From assembly GCA_001917175.1 (NCBI GenBank), contig MNTV01000039.1, positions 1-51,423 on the forward strand: a stretch of 51,423 nt of DNA, read 5' to 3'. The position numbers and the translations under genes were made by a program. Positions 34,905 through 43,425 of this stretch are shown here, one piece after another (positions within the stretch are counted from its first letter, which is position 1; each line of letters starts with the position of its first letter). The notes under the pieces were generated by a model, which saw only the letters and a list, made by a program, of their open reading frames with translations, searched no databases and was not told the origin of the DNA. This DNA comes from Azospirillum sp. 51_20. GTDB lineage: Bacteria > Pseudomonadota > Alphaproteobacteria > RF32 > CAG-239.

Positions 34905-34960
34905 AAACTTTTTTCTTAACGGACGTCTTTCCGTAAACCGGGGCTTCAAAAACAGCTATA

Positions 34961-35020
34961 AACCTTGCGGTCTGACCATGATCAAAGGCATAAAGGCGCT
35001 GTTCCGACACTAAAGCATTC
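34961..35020 (+). repeat. Interspersed intergenic repeat with FNR-like palindrome, copy 5
   Basis: CTTGCGGTCTGACCATGATC continues into AAAGGCATAAAGGCGCTGTT and a TAAAGC end. The palindrome is CTGACCATGATCAA (34972-34985). It lies in the gap between the convergent lpxB and PH-domain genes. Confidence 0.65.
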
Positions 35021-35078
35021 AGCCCAAGCAGCATTCCGCCTCCAATAAACTCAGAGTTTTCGGCAAGTCTGCCGATAC

Positions 35079-35108
35079 AAAAAATCCCTCCTTGCGGAGG
35101 GATTTTTT
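35079..35108. terminator. Bidirectional terminator between lpxB and the trkH group
   Basis: A 13-bp perfect stem (35079-35091 with 35096-35108), whose outer six pairs are A-T, serves both strands. Confidence 0.9.
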
Positions 35109-35131
35109 ACAATCGAACTTTTTTCGACAAT

Positions 35132-35674
35132 TCAGTCGTTTGTTTCTTTCGGCGACGGATCGCGCTCGCGGTCGCGGTTGCTTTCGTCTACCGCCTCCTC
35201 GATCCGCGCTTTAACCTGCAGCGGATTGTCCACGTCAAAAAATTCCACCTTTGCGCTGCCGGTTCCGGAAAAAAGAATATTGCCGTAACCAAACACCCGT
35301 CCCCAAAAGGTTTGTTTGACCTGGATGGATTCGATCCGTTCCACCTTGATTTCTTCCGTTTTGATCGAAATGATGCCGGTTTTGTACACCACCCGCCGGT
35401 TGGTGCAGACCATCTCCGTCAGATGAAGCGACAAATACAAAAGAAAGGGATAAATGCCGAGAACACAGGCCATAATCAAAAGCGCCGCGGCCATATCCGT
35501 CTGTTTGTCGAGATAAGAGGTGAAAGCAAGCGAAAAAGATACCAGCGCAACCACACCGAGCGTGGCAAACATAAAATAAAACCACAGCCATTTTATCCAG
35601 TGATATTTGGCCTCAACCTTGATTTCCTCGTCTTTTGTCATTGTCCCTTTGACATATGCGTTTTGGCTGAACAT
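35132..35674 (-). CDS. Membrane protein with bacterial PH (DUF304/bPH2) domain
   Basis: A 180-residue inner-membrane protein. Two membrane helices lie at about residues 30-50 and 62-85. The bPH2/DUF304 segment follows, with TNRRVVYKTGIISIKTEEIK, then VERIESIQVKQTFWGRVFGY and GNILFSGTGSAKVEFFDVDN, typical of the YdbS/YdbT-like family whose function is poorly known. The tail is charged and hydrophilic. GGAGG lies inside the end of trkH and the start follows its stop by one base, so it is coupled to trkH. A role with the potassium transporter is possible but not shown. Confidence 0.85.
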   Translation of the reverse strand: MFSQNAYVKGTMTKDEEIKVEAKYHWIKWLWFYFMFATLGVVALVSFSLAFTSYLDKQTDMAAALLIMACVLGIYPFLLYLSLHLTEMVCTNRRVVYKTGIISIKTEEIKVERIESIQVKQTFWGRVFGYGNILFSGTGSAKVEFFDVDNPLQVKARIEEAVDESNRDRERDPSPKETND

Positions 35675-35675
35675 A

Positions 35676-37121
35676 TTATTTCCTCCAGAAATTTCTGGTA
35701 AAAACCACCAGAACGGTTAAAACTTCCAAACGTCCGAGCAGCATGGTTGCGCTCAGTATATCTTTTGCCGCTCCCGGCATCCAGCCGAAATTGCCGTCCG
35801 GTCCGATCGACGCCACTACCCCCGGGCCGGAGTTGGTTATACAGGTTACCGAAGCGCTGAACGCCGTAGCAAAATCAATATCAATAAAAGCCAGCAACAC
35901 CGTCGAAACCGTAATCGTTGCAAAAAAGGCAACAATCAATACCAATACCGACGAAACCGCTGCCGGAGCAATGGTGTACTGTTTTACTTTGACCGGCACC
36001 ACCCGGTTGGGATCGACCGCCGTAACCAGCGACTGGCGAAGATAAGCCCAAACCACCTGCCAGCGGAATATTTTGACCGATCCCGAAGTAGACCCTGTGC
36101 AGCCGCCGGTTAACGCAAAAATGATGAACAGGGTCTGGAACAGCGCCCCCCATTCAAGATAATTGACAGACGTCAGACCGGTCGTGGTCACGATTGAAAT
36201 GATGTTAAACGAAGCGTAACGCAGCGCCGTCCCAAAATCGCCGTAAACGTCTTTGTAAACCAGCCACAGCGAACTGCCGACAATATAAACGAACAGCACT
36301 TTCAAAAAACTGACCACCTGTTCCGTACGCAGCGACTGGCGGAATTTGTTTTGCAGCAGCACAATGTAAAACGTCATCGGCAGCGCGCCGACGACCATAA
36401 ATACGGAAATGACAACTTCTATATTCAAATTGTCATAAAACAAAACGGATTTGTTTTTGGTCGAAAAACCGGCCGTCGAAATGGTGGACATGGCATGATT
36501 GATCGCATCAAACCAGTTCATTCCGGCCCAGTACAAACATATTGCGCACAAACCGCACAAAAAGAAATAGACCCAGAAAATGCGTTTGGCGATATAATGG
36601 AACTTCGGCATAAACTTGTCGTTAAAATCCGAATTTTCCCGCTGAAACATCTGCATGCCGCCGATTCCGAGAAAAGGCAGCAAAGCCACCGCAAACATAA
36701 CGATGCCGGCGCCGCCCATGGCCGTCAGCATCGACCGCCACAACAAAATCGCCTTCGGCTGCGCCTCTATGTCGGTCAAAATCGTCGCACCCGTCGTCGA
36801 CAACCCCGACACGGCTTCAAACAAGGCATCGTGAAAATTGTCGGTGCTTCCGTAAAGCATGAACGGAACGGCGGACAACAGCGAAATCGCGATCCAGCTG
36901 GTTGTCGTCAGCAAATATCCCTGGCGGACGCTGATATTCTCCACCGGCGCCCGGTTGGAAAGAAACAGCGAAAGCCCGATAAAAAGGCAAAAAAGAGCCG
37001 AGCTTAGAAACGGCGACCAGGAAGCGGAAGTGTCGTAAATGTCATAACCGGCGGCAATCAGCATGGCAGCGCCCAAAATGCTGATAAAATAACCGTTGAT
37101 CATCAGGACAACCTGCCACAT
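35676..37121 (-). CDS. trkH: Potassium uptake transporter TrkH
   Basis: Membrane subunit of the Trk potassium uptake system. Four pore loops with the SKT superfamily filter pattern are visible: SGLSTTGATI, STISTAGFST, SIVTTTGLTS and CITNSGPGV; each holds a conserved filter glycine. About ten membrane helices. Length 481 is typical of TrkH. Its cytoplasmic partner TrkA is not in the window. The gene follows the nuclease-like membrane protein gene by 14 bases and is coupled to the PH-domain protein after it. Confidence 0.93.
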   Translation of the reverse strand: MWQVVLMINGYFISILGAAMLIAAGYDIYDTSASWSPFLSSALFCLFIGLSLFLSNRAPVENISVRQGYLLTTTSWIAISLLSAVPFMLYGSTDNFHDALFEAVSGLSTTGATILTDIEAQPKAILLWRSMLTAMGGAGIVMFAVALLPFLGIGGMQMFQRENSDFNDKFMPKFHYIAKRIFWVYFFLCGLCAICLYWAGMNWFDAINHAMSTISTAGFSTKNKSVLFYDNLNIEVVISVFMVVGALPMTFYIVLLQNKFRQSLRTEQVVSFLKVLFVYIVGSSLWLVYKDVYGDFGTALRYASFNIISIVTTTGLTSVNYLEWGALFQTLFIIFALTGGCTGSTSGSVKIFRWQVVWAYLRQSLVTAVDPNRVVPVKVKQYTIAPAAVSSVLVLIVAFFATITVSTVLLAFIDIDFATAFSASVTCITNSGPGVVASIGPDGNFGWMPGAAKDILSATMLLGRLEVLTVLVVFTRNFWRK

Positions 37122-37135
37122 AACGCCGGCTTTCC

Positions 37136-38026
37136 CTATTGCAGAGTCACGCGGTCGGAAAAACCGCGGTCAACCAGAATTTTGTTAATGCTGATTCCGC
37201 CGGCAAAACATTCTCCGGTCGCGACATTATCCGCCGTATAAGCCAAAATCCGACACTTAACGGTTTCGCCTTTCAACGCGTCGCGCAAAAATACGGCCGC
37301 CTTAACGCCTCTTGCGCTGCGCGGGTTGGAATAAACGCCGTAAAGGAACACGTAGGTACCGCCCACTTCCATTTCGTTGGCGTTGTAAACCCTGGCTTCG
37401 CCCGAAATTTCTTCCGGTTCGTCCAGATAACGCAAAACGTCGCCTTCGGCTTCGGAAACTTTTTTAACAATCACCGGTTTGCTTTCAAACAAAGCGTCTT
37501 CTCCGGCCGACAACCTTTCGTCCGCGGCAGCCGGCACGGAAGGCTGTTTTTCTTCCTCAACCGGTATCTGCGGCGCCGGCGGCGTCAGCGCAACCACGTC
37601 ATCGGCTTCTTCCGCCAGAATGTCTACCCGCTGCGGCCGGGCGCCGGACGCTGCTTTGAACATCTGCCGGCGAATTTCCCTTTGACTCGGCGCCACTTCC
37701 ACCAGACGGTCGGTCCCCTTGTCCGGCGTCGGCGCCAGCGCGGGGATGTTGTCGATCAGCTTGGAAAACTTGTCGGAAACTTTGGAAAAGTCCGCATTTT
37801 TAACCTTACGGATTTTATCCAGGTACCAAGTATGCACTTCCTGCGGTTCGGCCCCGTAGTAAAGCGGCACGGCCGCAACGGCAGCCAGAACAAAAACCAG
37901 CAGCAGAGCCAGATAAACGGGCTTGCGAAACGGATAAGTGACAAACATCACCGTCTTATGTAAAACGGCTCCTAAGCCGCTGGGCGAACGCAGTTCGTCG
38001 TCTTTGCGCTTCTTAAAGAAAAACAT
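37136..38026 (-). CDS. Membrane-anchored protein with degenerate nuclease-like (SNase) domain
   Basis: A 296-residue protein: a basic start with FFFKKRKDDE, a single membrane helix at about residues 36-56 (PVYLALLLVFVLAAVAAVPL), a long low-complexity linker rich in Pro, Glu, Ala and Val (about 90-205), and a C-terminal domain (about 210-296). The last domain looks like the OB-fold of staphylococcal nuclease (AVFLRDALKGETVKCRILAY, then ATGECFAGGISINKILVDRG), but the catalytic Arg/Glu set is not evident. It may bind a ligand rather than cut DNA. First gene of the group with trkH. Fold assignment is by eye. Confidence 0.7.
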   Translation of the reverse strand: MFFFKKRKDDELRSPSGLGAVLHKTVMFVTYPFRKPVYLALLLVFVLAAVAAVPLYYGAEPQEVHTWYLDKIRKVKNADFSKVSDKFSKLIDNIPALAPTPDKGTDRLVEVAPSQREIRRQMFKAASGARPQRVDILAEEADDVVALTPPAPQIPVEEEKQPSVPAAADERLSAGEDALFESKPVIVKKVSEAEGDVLRYLDEPEEISGEARVYNANEMEVGGTYVFLYGVYSNPRSARGVKAAVFLRDALKGETVKCRILAYTADNVATGECFAGGISINKILVDRGFSDRVTLQ

Positions 38027-38100
38027 GGCCTTCCCCTATGATTAATCCTCTGACTTTTAAGCTAAACGGTATACGGATAAAATTCAAGCAAAAAGAAGGA

Positions 38101-38958
38101 CTACTGCACGGCTTTGACGATAAAGTCCGGCAGCTCCGTCAACGAGGAAGCTCCCGCGGCTCCTTTATGGCCGCCGCCGCCGAAACGGGCCGCAATTTTG
38201 GAAACGTCCACCTCTTTTTTCGCGGAATAAAAAGAAAGGTTCCAACGGCGTTTTTTGTTCATGTAAAAATTGATCATCACGTCATAGTCTTTGATACCGT
38301 CCAGCGTGTCGAAAAAAGACGAACGCCCCTGCGGCATGTTTGAGCAAATGCATTTCAACCCGTCGATTTCGGCTTCAAAAGCCATGCTGCGCACCAGATG
38401 ATAATTGCGCGCGTTGATCCAGGCCAGGATACGTTCCCCTTCCCCGATCATTTTTTCCGTATCGAGCCGGCCGGCAAACAACTCCGTCCATACAGGATCG
38501 TCCGGCCGGTTCTGTCCGAGCGACTGCATGGCATATTCAAACGGCTGCACCCGCGGATCGCTCAGATCAAAAATGTCATGTTTGGCCAGCAGACTGACGC
38601 CGAGCGGCACCGGCCGGCCGGGATAATAGTATTCCCACGACAGTTCGATCGCCGCGGTGCCGGTCCGGCGCAGCCCCTTGATCGGCTCCGCACCGGCTTT
38701 CAGCGCTTTTTCATATTCCTCGATTACCGAAGCATGATGGTCAATCCAGGTAAAATCCTTCCGTTTACTCAACTCGAACATATAGTCGACCGGCAGCGCG
38801 AAATCGCAGACCACCACCATCTCATGCCGTTCGATTTCATCATAGGGAATTTCCATGTCATGATTCAGTCCCAGCAGCTTGATTTCCGGATACACGCTTT
38901 TGACGACGGCGCCGGAACCTTTTCCGTCATGGTCGGCAATATGGTATATGCACAGCAT
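38101..38958 (-). CDS. DHH/DHHA1-family phosphoesterase
   Basis: A 285-residue member of the DHH superfamily, which hydrolyses small oligonucleotides, cyclic dinucleotide products or similar phosphodiesters. Motifs: HIADHDGKGSG (the DxD-type site), CDFALP (second Asp), IDHHAS (DHH proper) and a C-terminal DHHA1 motif FGGGGHKGAAG. Substrate is undecided: nanoRNase/oligoribonuclease-like activity is one option. It follows the MBL-fold gene by 15 bases and is the last gene of the rlpA-dac-tmk-holB-tatD-MBL-DHH group. Confidence 0.88.
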   Translation of the reverse strand: MLCIYHIADHDGKGSGAVVKSVYPEIKLLGLNHDMEIPYDEIERHEMVVVCDFALPVDYMFELSKRKDFTWIDHHASVIEEYEKALKAGAEPIKGLRRTGTAAIELSWEYYYPGRPVPLGVSLLAKHDIFDLSDPRVQPFEYAMQSLGQNRPDDPVWTELFAGRLDTEKMIGEGERILAWINARNYHLVRSMAFEAEIDGLKCICSNMPQGRSSFFDTLDGIKDYDVMINFYMNKKRRWNLSFYSAKKEVDVSKIAARFGGGGHKGAAGASSLTELPDFIVKAVQ

Positions 38959-38973
38959 TTTCTTCTCCTCTTA

Positions 38974-39762
38974 CTAAAAAAACAGCGTCATTCCGTCAAA
39001 CGCCGGTTCGACTTTTTCCGGCGTCATCCGGCGGATCCGCTCATAATCGCATTCGATCGCCATATGGTTGATCACCGCCCGCTCGGGCTTAATCCGCTCA
39101 ACATCCCGCATGATTTCTGCAAAACCGGCATGATATCTGCCGCCCTCAACCGTGGTTAACGGCACCACCATCAGCTTTACCGGCTGCCGGATATGGGAGA
39201 AAGCTTCCTCTTCAATCTCCCGATAGTCCGCGATATAAACCACTTCTCCGTCGTTAAAAACATACCCCGTCGTCGGCATGTTGTGTCCGAGCAGCCGGAT
39301 CGGCGTCACTTTCAGCTCATTAATCATAAACGGCCGGTAATGTTCGATCCGGTTGGCTATCAAACTCGGCCGGCTGCTGACGTTGTTGGCATGTCCGCGG
39401 GTTGCCAGCAGATAAGGAAAACGTTCTTCCACTTCCCGCACGGTTTCGTCGGCGGCAAAAAAATCAAGGCTCTTTTGTTCCGCCCGGTTGATTTCCCTCA
39501 GCTCGTCGATGCCGTGCAGATGGTCGGCATGCGCATGCGTATAGACAATACCGTCCAGCCGGCGGATGCCGCCGTTTAAGAGCTGCAACCGGAGATCGGG
39601 AGAAGTGTCGATCAAAATCCGCGTATTGCCGTATTCCAGACAGGAGGTCGTGCGGCTGCGGCGGTTTTTCTCATTGGCGGGATCACACGCCCCCCAGCCG
39701 CCGGCAATTGAAGGCACGCCCGGCGCGGCGCCGCTGCCGAGGATCGTCAGTTTATACGTCAA
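38974..39762 (-). CDS. MBL-fold metallo-hydrolase (PhnP-like)
   Basis: A 262-residue metallo-beta-lactamase fold protein. It opens with LTILGSGAAPGVPSIAGGWG, and the metal site is HAHADHLHGID (HxHxDH). A further histidine is in LGHNMPTTGY, and the Asp of VVYIADYRE completes the site. Relatives next to tatD in Alphaproteobacteria are annotated as PhnP-like cyclic phosphodiesterases, but no phosphonate genes are nearby. Start and tatD stop overlap as ATGA (4 bases). Confidence 0.9.
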   Translation of the reverse strand: MTYKLTILGSGAAPGVPSIAGGWGACDPANEKNRRSRTTSCLEYGNTRILIDTSPDLRLQLLNGGIRRLDGIVYTHAHADHLHGIDELREINRAEQKSLDFFAADETVREVEERFPYLLATRGHANNVSSRPSLIANRIEHYRPFMINELKVTPIRLLGHNMPTTGYVFNDGEVVYIADYREIEEEAFSHIRQPVKLMVVPLTTVEGGRYHAGFAEIMRDVERIKPERAVINHMAIECDYERIRRMTPEKVEPAFDGMTLFF

Positions 39763-40553
39763 AATTCATACCTCCCCTTGTCGCTTGCCTTGCGAAACAG
39801 CCGGTAAAAGTTTTCCGACGTGATTTTGGCGATTTCCTCAAACGAAACGTCTTTAACCTGTGCCAATTTCTCCGCCACATAGCGGACATTGGCCGGTTCG
39901 TTGCGGTGACCGCGGAGCGGCACCGGCGCCAGAAACGGGGAATCCGTTTCCACCAGCAAACGATCAAGCGGCAAATCGGCAAAAATCTCCCGCAGTTCGC
40001 CGCTTTTGTTAAAAGTGATAATTCCCGAAGCGGAAACGTAAAAGCCGATTGAGAGGGCAAATTCCGCCAGCCGCCGGGAACCGGAAAAACAATGAATCTC
40101 TCCGGCAAAAGGCTTTTCTTTATAATATTCCGAAAGCATTCCGATCGTATCGTCGTCGGCGTCGCGGGTATGGATAATGAGAGGCAGCCCGGTTTCCTGC
40201 GCGGCCCGGATATGCTCGGCAAACACTTTGCGCTGGTTTTCCTTCCCGCTGTAATCGTAGTAATAATCCAGGCCGCATTCGCCGATGGCAACGATTTTCT
40301 TGTGTCTGCTTTTCTCCGCCAGCTCGGCCGCCGACACCCCGGGAAACTCGTCGGCGTTGTGCGGATGAACCCCGACCGCGGTATAGACAAAAGGATATTT
40401 TTCCGACAGTTTCAACTGCTCGTCCAGAGTGTCTATGCAGTTGCCGGCGTTCAGTGCCGCGGTAATGCCGTTTTCCTTCATCCGCAGGATAATTTCATCC
40501 ATATCCTCTTCAAAATCGTTATAATCCAAATGGCAGTGGCTGTCGACTAACAT
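39759..40553 (-). CDS. tatD: TatD-family deoxyribonuclease
   Basis: Metal-dependent hydrolase with a TIM-barrel fold, acting as 3'-5' exonuclease in characterised members. Metal ligands are seen in MLVDSHCHLDY (HxH), GECGLDYYYD (Glu), a His in LIIHTRDADDDT, a His in GEIHCFSGS, and Asp in ETDSPFLAP. Length 264 is normal. It is coupled to the MBL-fold gene. In many relatives metG separates holB and tatD; here tatD follows holB after 15 bases. Confidence 0.95.
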   Translation of the reverse strand: MLVDSHCHLDYNDFEEDMDEIILRMKENGITAALNAGNCIDTLDEQLKLSEKYPFVYTAVGVHPHNADEFPGVSAAELAEKSRHKKIVAIGECGLDYYYDYSGKENQRKVFAEHIRAAQETGLPLIIHTRDADDDTIGMLSEYYKEKPFAGEIHCFSGSRRLAEFALSIGFYVSASGIITFNKSGELREIFADLPLDRLLVETDSPFLAPVPLRGHRNEPANVRYVAEKLAQVKDVSFEEIAKITSENFYRLFRKASDKGRYEF

Positions 40554-40568
40554 CTTCTTTCCTTACAG

Positions 40569-41621
40569 TTACATTACTTTGCACAAATTGCCGATAATAT
40601 TGATCAGCGCTTCTTTCTTGTCCATGTTCAGACTGTCCGTCTGCCGCAGCACCCGGACGGCGTTTTCCCACGCGCGGGCGGTTTCCTCAATGTCGCGGGA
40701 AAAAAGGATATGATCGGAACAATATTTCAACACCAGTTCCGAAGCCAGCTCAAAGCTTTCCTCCGACCCGACCGCGGCGTCGACCCAGTCCAGCAGATCC
40801 TGCAGACGAAAACGGCTGCCGGCGCCGATAATCGCGCTCAGACCGCGATAACGCTCCAATGCGCCGCAATCAGCATAATTTAAGGCTTTGCCGATGCTGC
40901 CGGAAGCAATTTCCGTTATCCCTTTTACGGCCGTTTCGTCAAGCTCCGGCCGGTAACGGCGAAGCAGGCTGGCCACCGCGTTGTCCGACAGCGGCTTCAA
41001 TACCAGTTTGGTACAGCGCGAACGGATCGTCGGCAGCAGCTGTCCGACATTGTGGCTGATCAGCAGCAAAATGCTTTTTGCCGGCGGTTCTTCCAGAATT
41101 TTCAAAAGCGCGTTGGCGCTGGCCGGATTCATATCGTCAATGCTGTCGATGATCACCGCCCGCCAGCCGTCGCCGGAAGACTTTTTGGCCAGAAATTCGT
41201 TGATCCCCCGCACGTCGTCAATCCGGATAAAAGCCGATTTCTTCAGCCCTTTCAGTTCGCTCTCGTCAAGCGCCGCGCCGTCTTTGATCGCTTTCAACAC
41301 TTTTTTGCGGTCGGTTTCGATAAAATCGCGTTCAATGACTTTGAAATCGGGATGAGAACCGGAAGAAACCAAGCGGTTTGCGGGACTGTCCGGATCCGTC
41401 GCCAGCGAAGAGGCGGGCGAAAAGTTCCGCCGCCGTTCGTCAAGCAGAAAACGGGCAAACCGGTATGCCAGCGTCGCCTTGCCGATTCCCTTAACCCCGG
41501 AAATCAGCCACGAATTATGCAATTTGTTGGAATTATAGGCGCCAAGAAGCGCTTTTTCCGCCTCTTCCTGACCCAGAAGGAAAAAATTGTTTTTAGGAGT
41601 AATCTGTTCACCGTCGGGCAT
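40569..41621 (-). CDS. holB: DNA polymerase III delta' subunit
   Basis: AAA+ subunit of the clamp loader that places the beta clamp on primed DNA. The P-loop region is SGVKGIGKATLAYRFARFLL, followed by a zinc-free insertion. The Walker B region is AVIIDSIDDMNPASANALLK, and the arginine-finger region is TIRSRCTKLVLKPL (SRC motif). A C-terminal helical collar domain completes 350 residues. The start overlaps the tmk stop by one base, the common tmk-holB pairing. Confidence 0.93.
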   Translation of the reverse strand: MPDGEQITPKNNFFLLGQEEAEKALLGAYNSNKLHNSWLISGVKGIGKATLAYRFARFLLDERRRNFSPASSLATDPDSPANRLVSSGSHPDFKVIERDFIETDRKKVLKAIKDGAALDESELKGLKKSAFIRIDDVRGINEFLAKKSSGDGWRAVIIDSIDDMNPASANALLKILEEPPAKSILLLISHNVGQLLPTIRSRCTKLVLKPLSDNAVASLLRRYRPELDETAVKGITEIASGSIGKALNYADCGALERYRGLSAIIGAGSRFRLQDLLDWVDAAVGSEESFELASELVLKYCSDHILFSRDIEETARAWENAVRVLRQTDSLNMDKKEALINIIGNLCKVM

Positions 41622-42268
41622 TATTTGTGCATTAACCTTTCTTCCGTGATTTTGACAATTTCCCGGTGCAGCTCGTCCACGCTTTTGTCGGCGTCAAGCA
41701 CCGCATAACGCGGCGCGCTTTCGGCAATCTCAAGGAACCCGCGGCGCAAATTTTCGTGAAAGGCCAATTCCCTGCTCTCAAAGCGAATTTCCTGTTCCGC
41801 CGCCGAACCGTTGCGTTTAAGCGAACGCGCCAGTCCTTTTTGCGGATCAATGTCAAGAATGACCGTCAGATCCGGATGAAAATCGCCCACCGTCATCGCA
41901 TAAAGCTGTTCCAGAGTTTCTTTCGGCACCCGCTTGTCATAACCGTAATACTGGTAAGCCATGGTTGAATCGGCAAACCGGTCGCTGATCACCCACCGCC
42001 CCTCGTTTAAGGCCGGCAACACCTTGCTTTGCATATGAACCCGCCGGTCGGCATAATACAACAGCGCTTCCGCCACCGCGTCCATCTTGTCCTTGTCGCC
42101 GGTACACAATATCCTGCGCAGTTCGCTTCCCACTTCCGTACCGCCGGGTTCCTTGGTGGCCAGCACGTCAATTCCGCGGGCCTGCAAATAATCCGTCAGC
42201 AGTCTGATCTGGGTGGTCTTGCCGGTGCCTTCGCCGCCTTCAAAGGTTATGAAACGCCCTTTGCGCAT
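41621..42268 (-). CDS. tmk: Thymidylate kinase
   Basis: Phosphorylates dTMP to dTDP for DNA synthesis. RFITFEGGEGTGKTTQIRLL carries the P-loop. The DR(F/Y) motif is in WVISDRFADSTMAYQYYGYD, and DLTVILDIDPQKGLARSLKR leads into the LID region. Length 215 is typical. It lies one base after the dac gene and is coupled to holB. Confidence 0.96.
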   Translation of the reverse strand: MRKGRFITFEGGEGTGKTTQIRLLTDYLQARGIDVLATKEPGGTEVGSELRRILCTGDKDKMDAVAEALLYYADRRVHMQSKVLPALNEGRWVISDRFADSTMAYQYYGYDKRVPKETLEQLYAMTVGDFHPDLTVILDIDPQKGLARSLKRNGSAAEQEIRFESRELAFHENLRRGFLEIAESAPRYAVLDADKSVDELHREIVKITEERLMHK

Positions 42269-42269
42269 C

Positions 42270-43415
42270 TTACTCGGCCCCGAACAAAAGATATTTGACG
42301 TTGCTCAGTATCCGTCCCCAGAAACCGAGTTTGCGTATGCTGTGGTCGGCATAAAGCGGCACCGTTTTGACCTCGCCGCCGGGAATTTCGATTTTCACTT
42401 CGCCGAGCTTGTCGCCCTGCGCCACCGGCGCTTTTACCGGCTTTTCGTAAACCGCCGTCAGCTTGACGTCGCGCGCCTTGCTGCGGGCAATCGTCATTAT
42501 CACGTCCTCATCAACCGCAAGGTCAATCGACTTTTCCTCTCCCATGTAAACGGGAACCGACACAATTCGCTGAAACTGTTTAAAAACCTTGTAGTTGTTA
42601 AATTCTCGGAACCCCCAGTTCATCAGCTTTTCGGCCTCTTCCGAACGCTCTTTGTTGCTTTTAAGCCCCGTCATCACCCCGATCAGCCGGCGGTCGCCGC
42701 GTTTGACCGAAGCCGTCAGGCAGAATCCCGCTTCCGCCGTATGTCCGGTTTTCAGACCGTCGGCATCGGGCATTGAATAAAGCAACGGATTGCGGTTGCC
42801 CTGCAAAATATTGTTGTAAGTAAAGCTTTTCTGCGAAAAGACGGAATAATATTCGGGAAAGTCGCGGATCAGCGCCTGCGCCAGCCTGGCCAGGTCTTCC
42901 GCCGACATCCGGTGATCCGGATGCGGCAGTCCGGTCGAATTGACGAAATGCGAATTTTTCAGTCCCAGTTCTTTGGCTTTGGCATTCATCAGCTCGGCAA
43001 AATCCTCCTCCGAACCGGCAATGTTTTCGGCCGCCACGATACAGGCGTCGTTGCCCGACTGAATGATGATTCCCTTGATCAGGTTTTCAACCGTCACCTT
43101 GCTGCCGATCGGCAGAAACATGGTCGAGCTGCCGCTGGCCGCACCGCCCGTCCGCCACGCGTTTTCGCTGACGGAAAAAACGTCTTCGAGCGACAGCGTG
43201 CCGTCTTTCAGTTTGCTGAAAAGCACGTAAACGGTCATCAGTTTGCTCATCGAGGCCGGCGCCACCGGAACGAAAGCGTTCTCGGCAAAAAGATATTCGC
43301 CGGTGTCATAATCCATCAAAATCACGTTTTTGGCTTTGGTTTCGAGCGCCGCCGCCGGGCTTGCCAGCATTGCACTTAAAACGGCGGCAGACAGCCATTT
43401 GGGATAAGTCTTCAT
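42270..43415 (-). CDS. dacC: D-alanyl-D-alanine carboxypeptidase (DacA/DacC-type)
   Basis: Periplasmic peptidoglycan carboxypeptidase of family S11, the second in the window. A signal peptide runs to about residue 24 (SPAAALETKA). Active-site motifs: SMSK (Ser55, Lys58), SGN in IIQSGNDACI, and KTG in LKTGHTAEAG. The C-terminal beta domain (about 280-370), including AVYEKPVKAPVAQGDKLGEV, is the PBP5-C domain, and the last stretch (GFWGRILSNVKYLLFG) is an amphipathic membrane anchor as in PBP5. Unlike the enzyme at 2250 it has no SPOR domain. It stands between rlpA and tmk. Confidence 0.93.
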   Translation of the reverse strand: MKTYPKWLSAAVLSAMLASPAAALETKAKNVILMDYDTGEYLFAENAFVPVAPASMSKLMTVYVLFSKLKDGTLSLEDVFSVSENAWRTGGAASGSSTMFLPIGSKVTVENLIKGIIIQSGNDACIVAAENIAGSEEDFAELMNAKAKELGLKNSHFVNSTGLPHPDHRMSAEDLARLAQALIRDFPEYYSVFSQKSFTYNNILQGNRNPLLYSMPDADGLKTGHTAEAGFCLTASVKRGDRRLIGVMTGLKSNKERSEEAEKLMNWGFREFNNYKVFKQFQRIVSVPVYMGEEKSIDLAVDEDVIMTIARSKARDVKLTAVYEKPVKAPVAQGDKLGEVKIEIPGGEVKTVPLYADHSIRKLGFWGRILSNVKYLLFGAE

Positions 43416-43425
43416 TGCAATTCCT

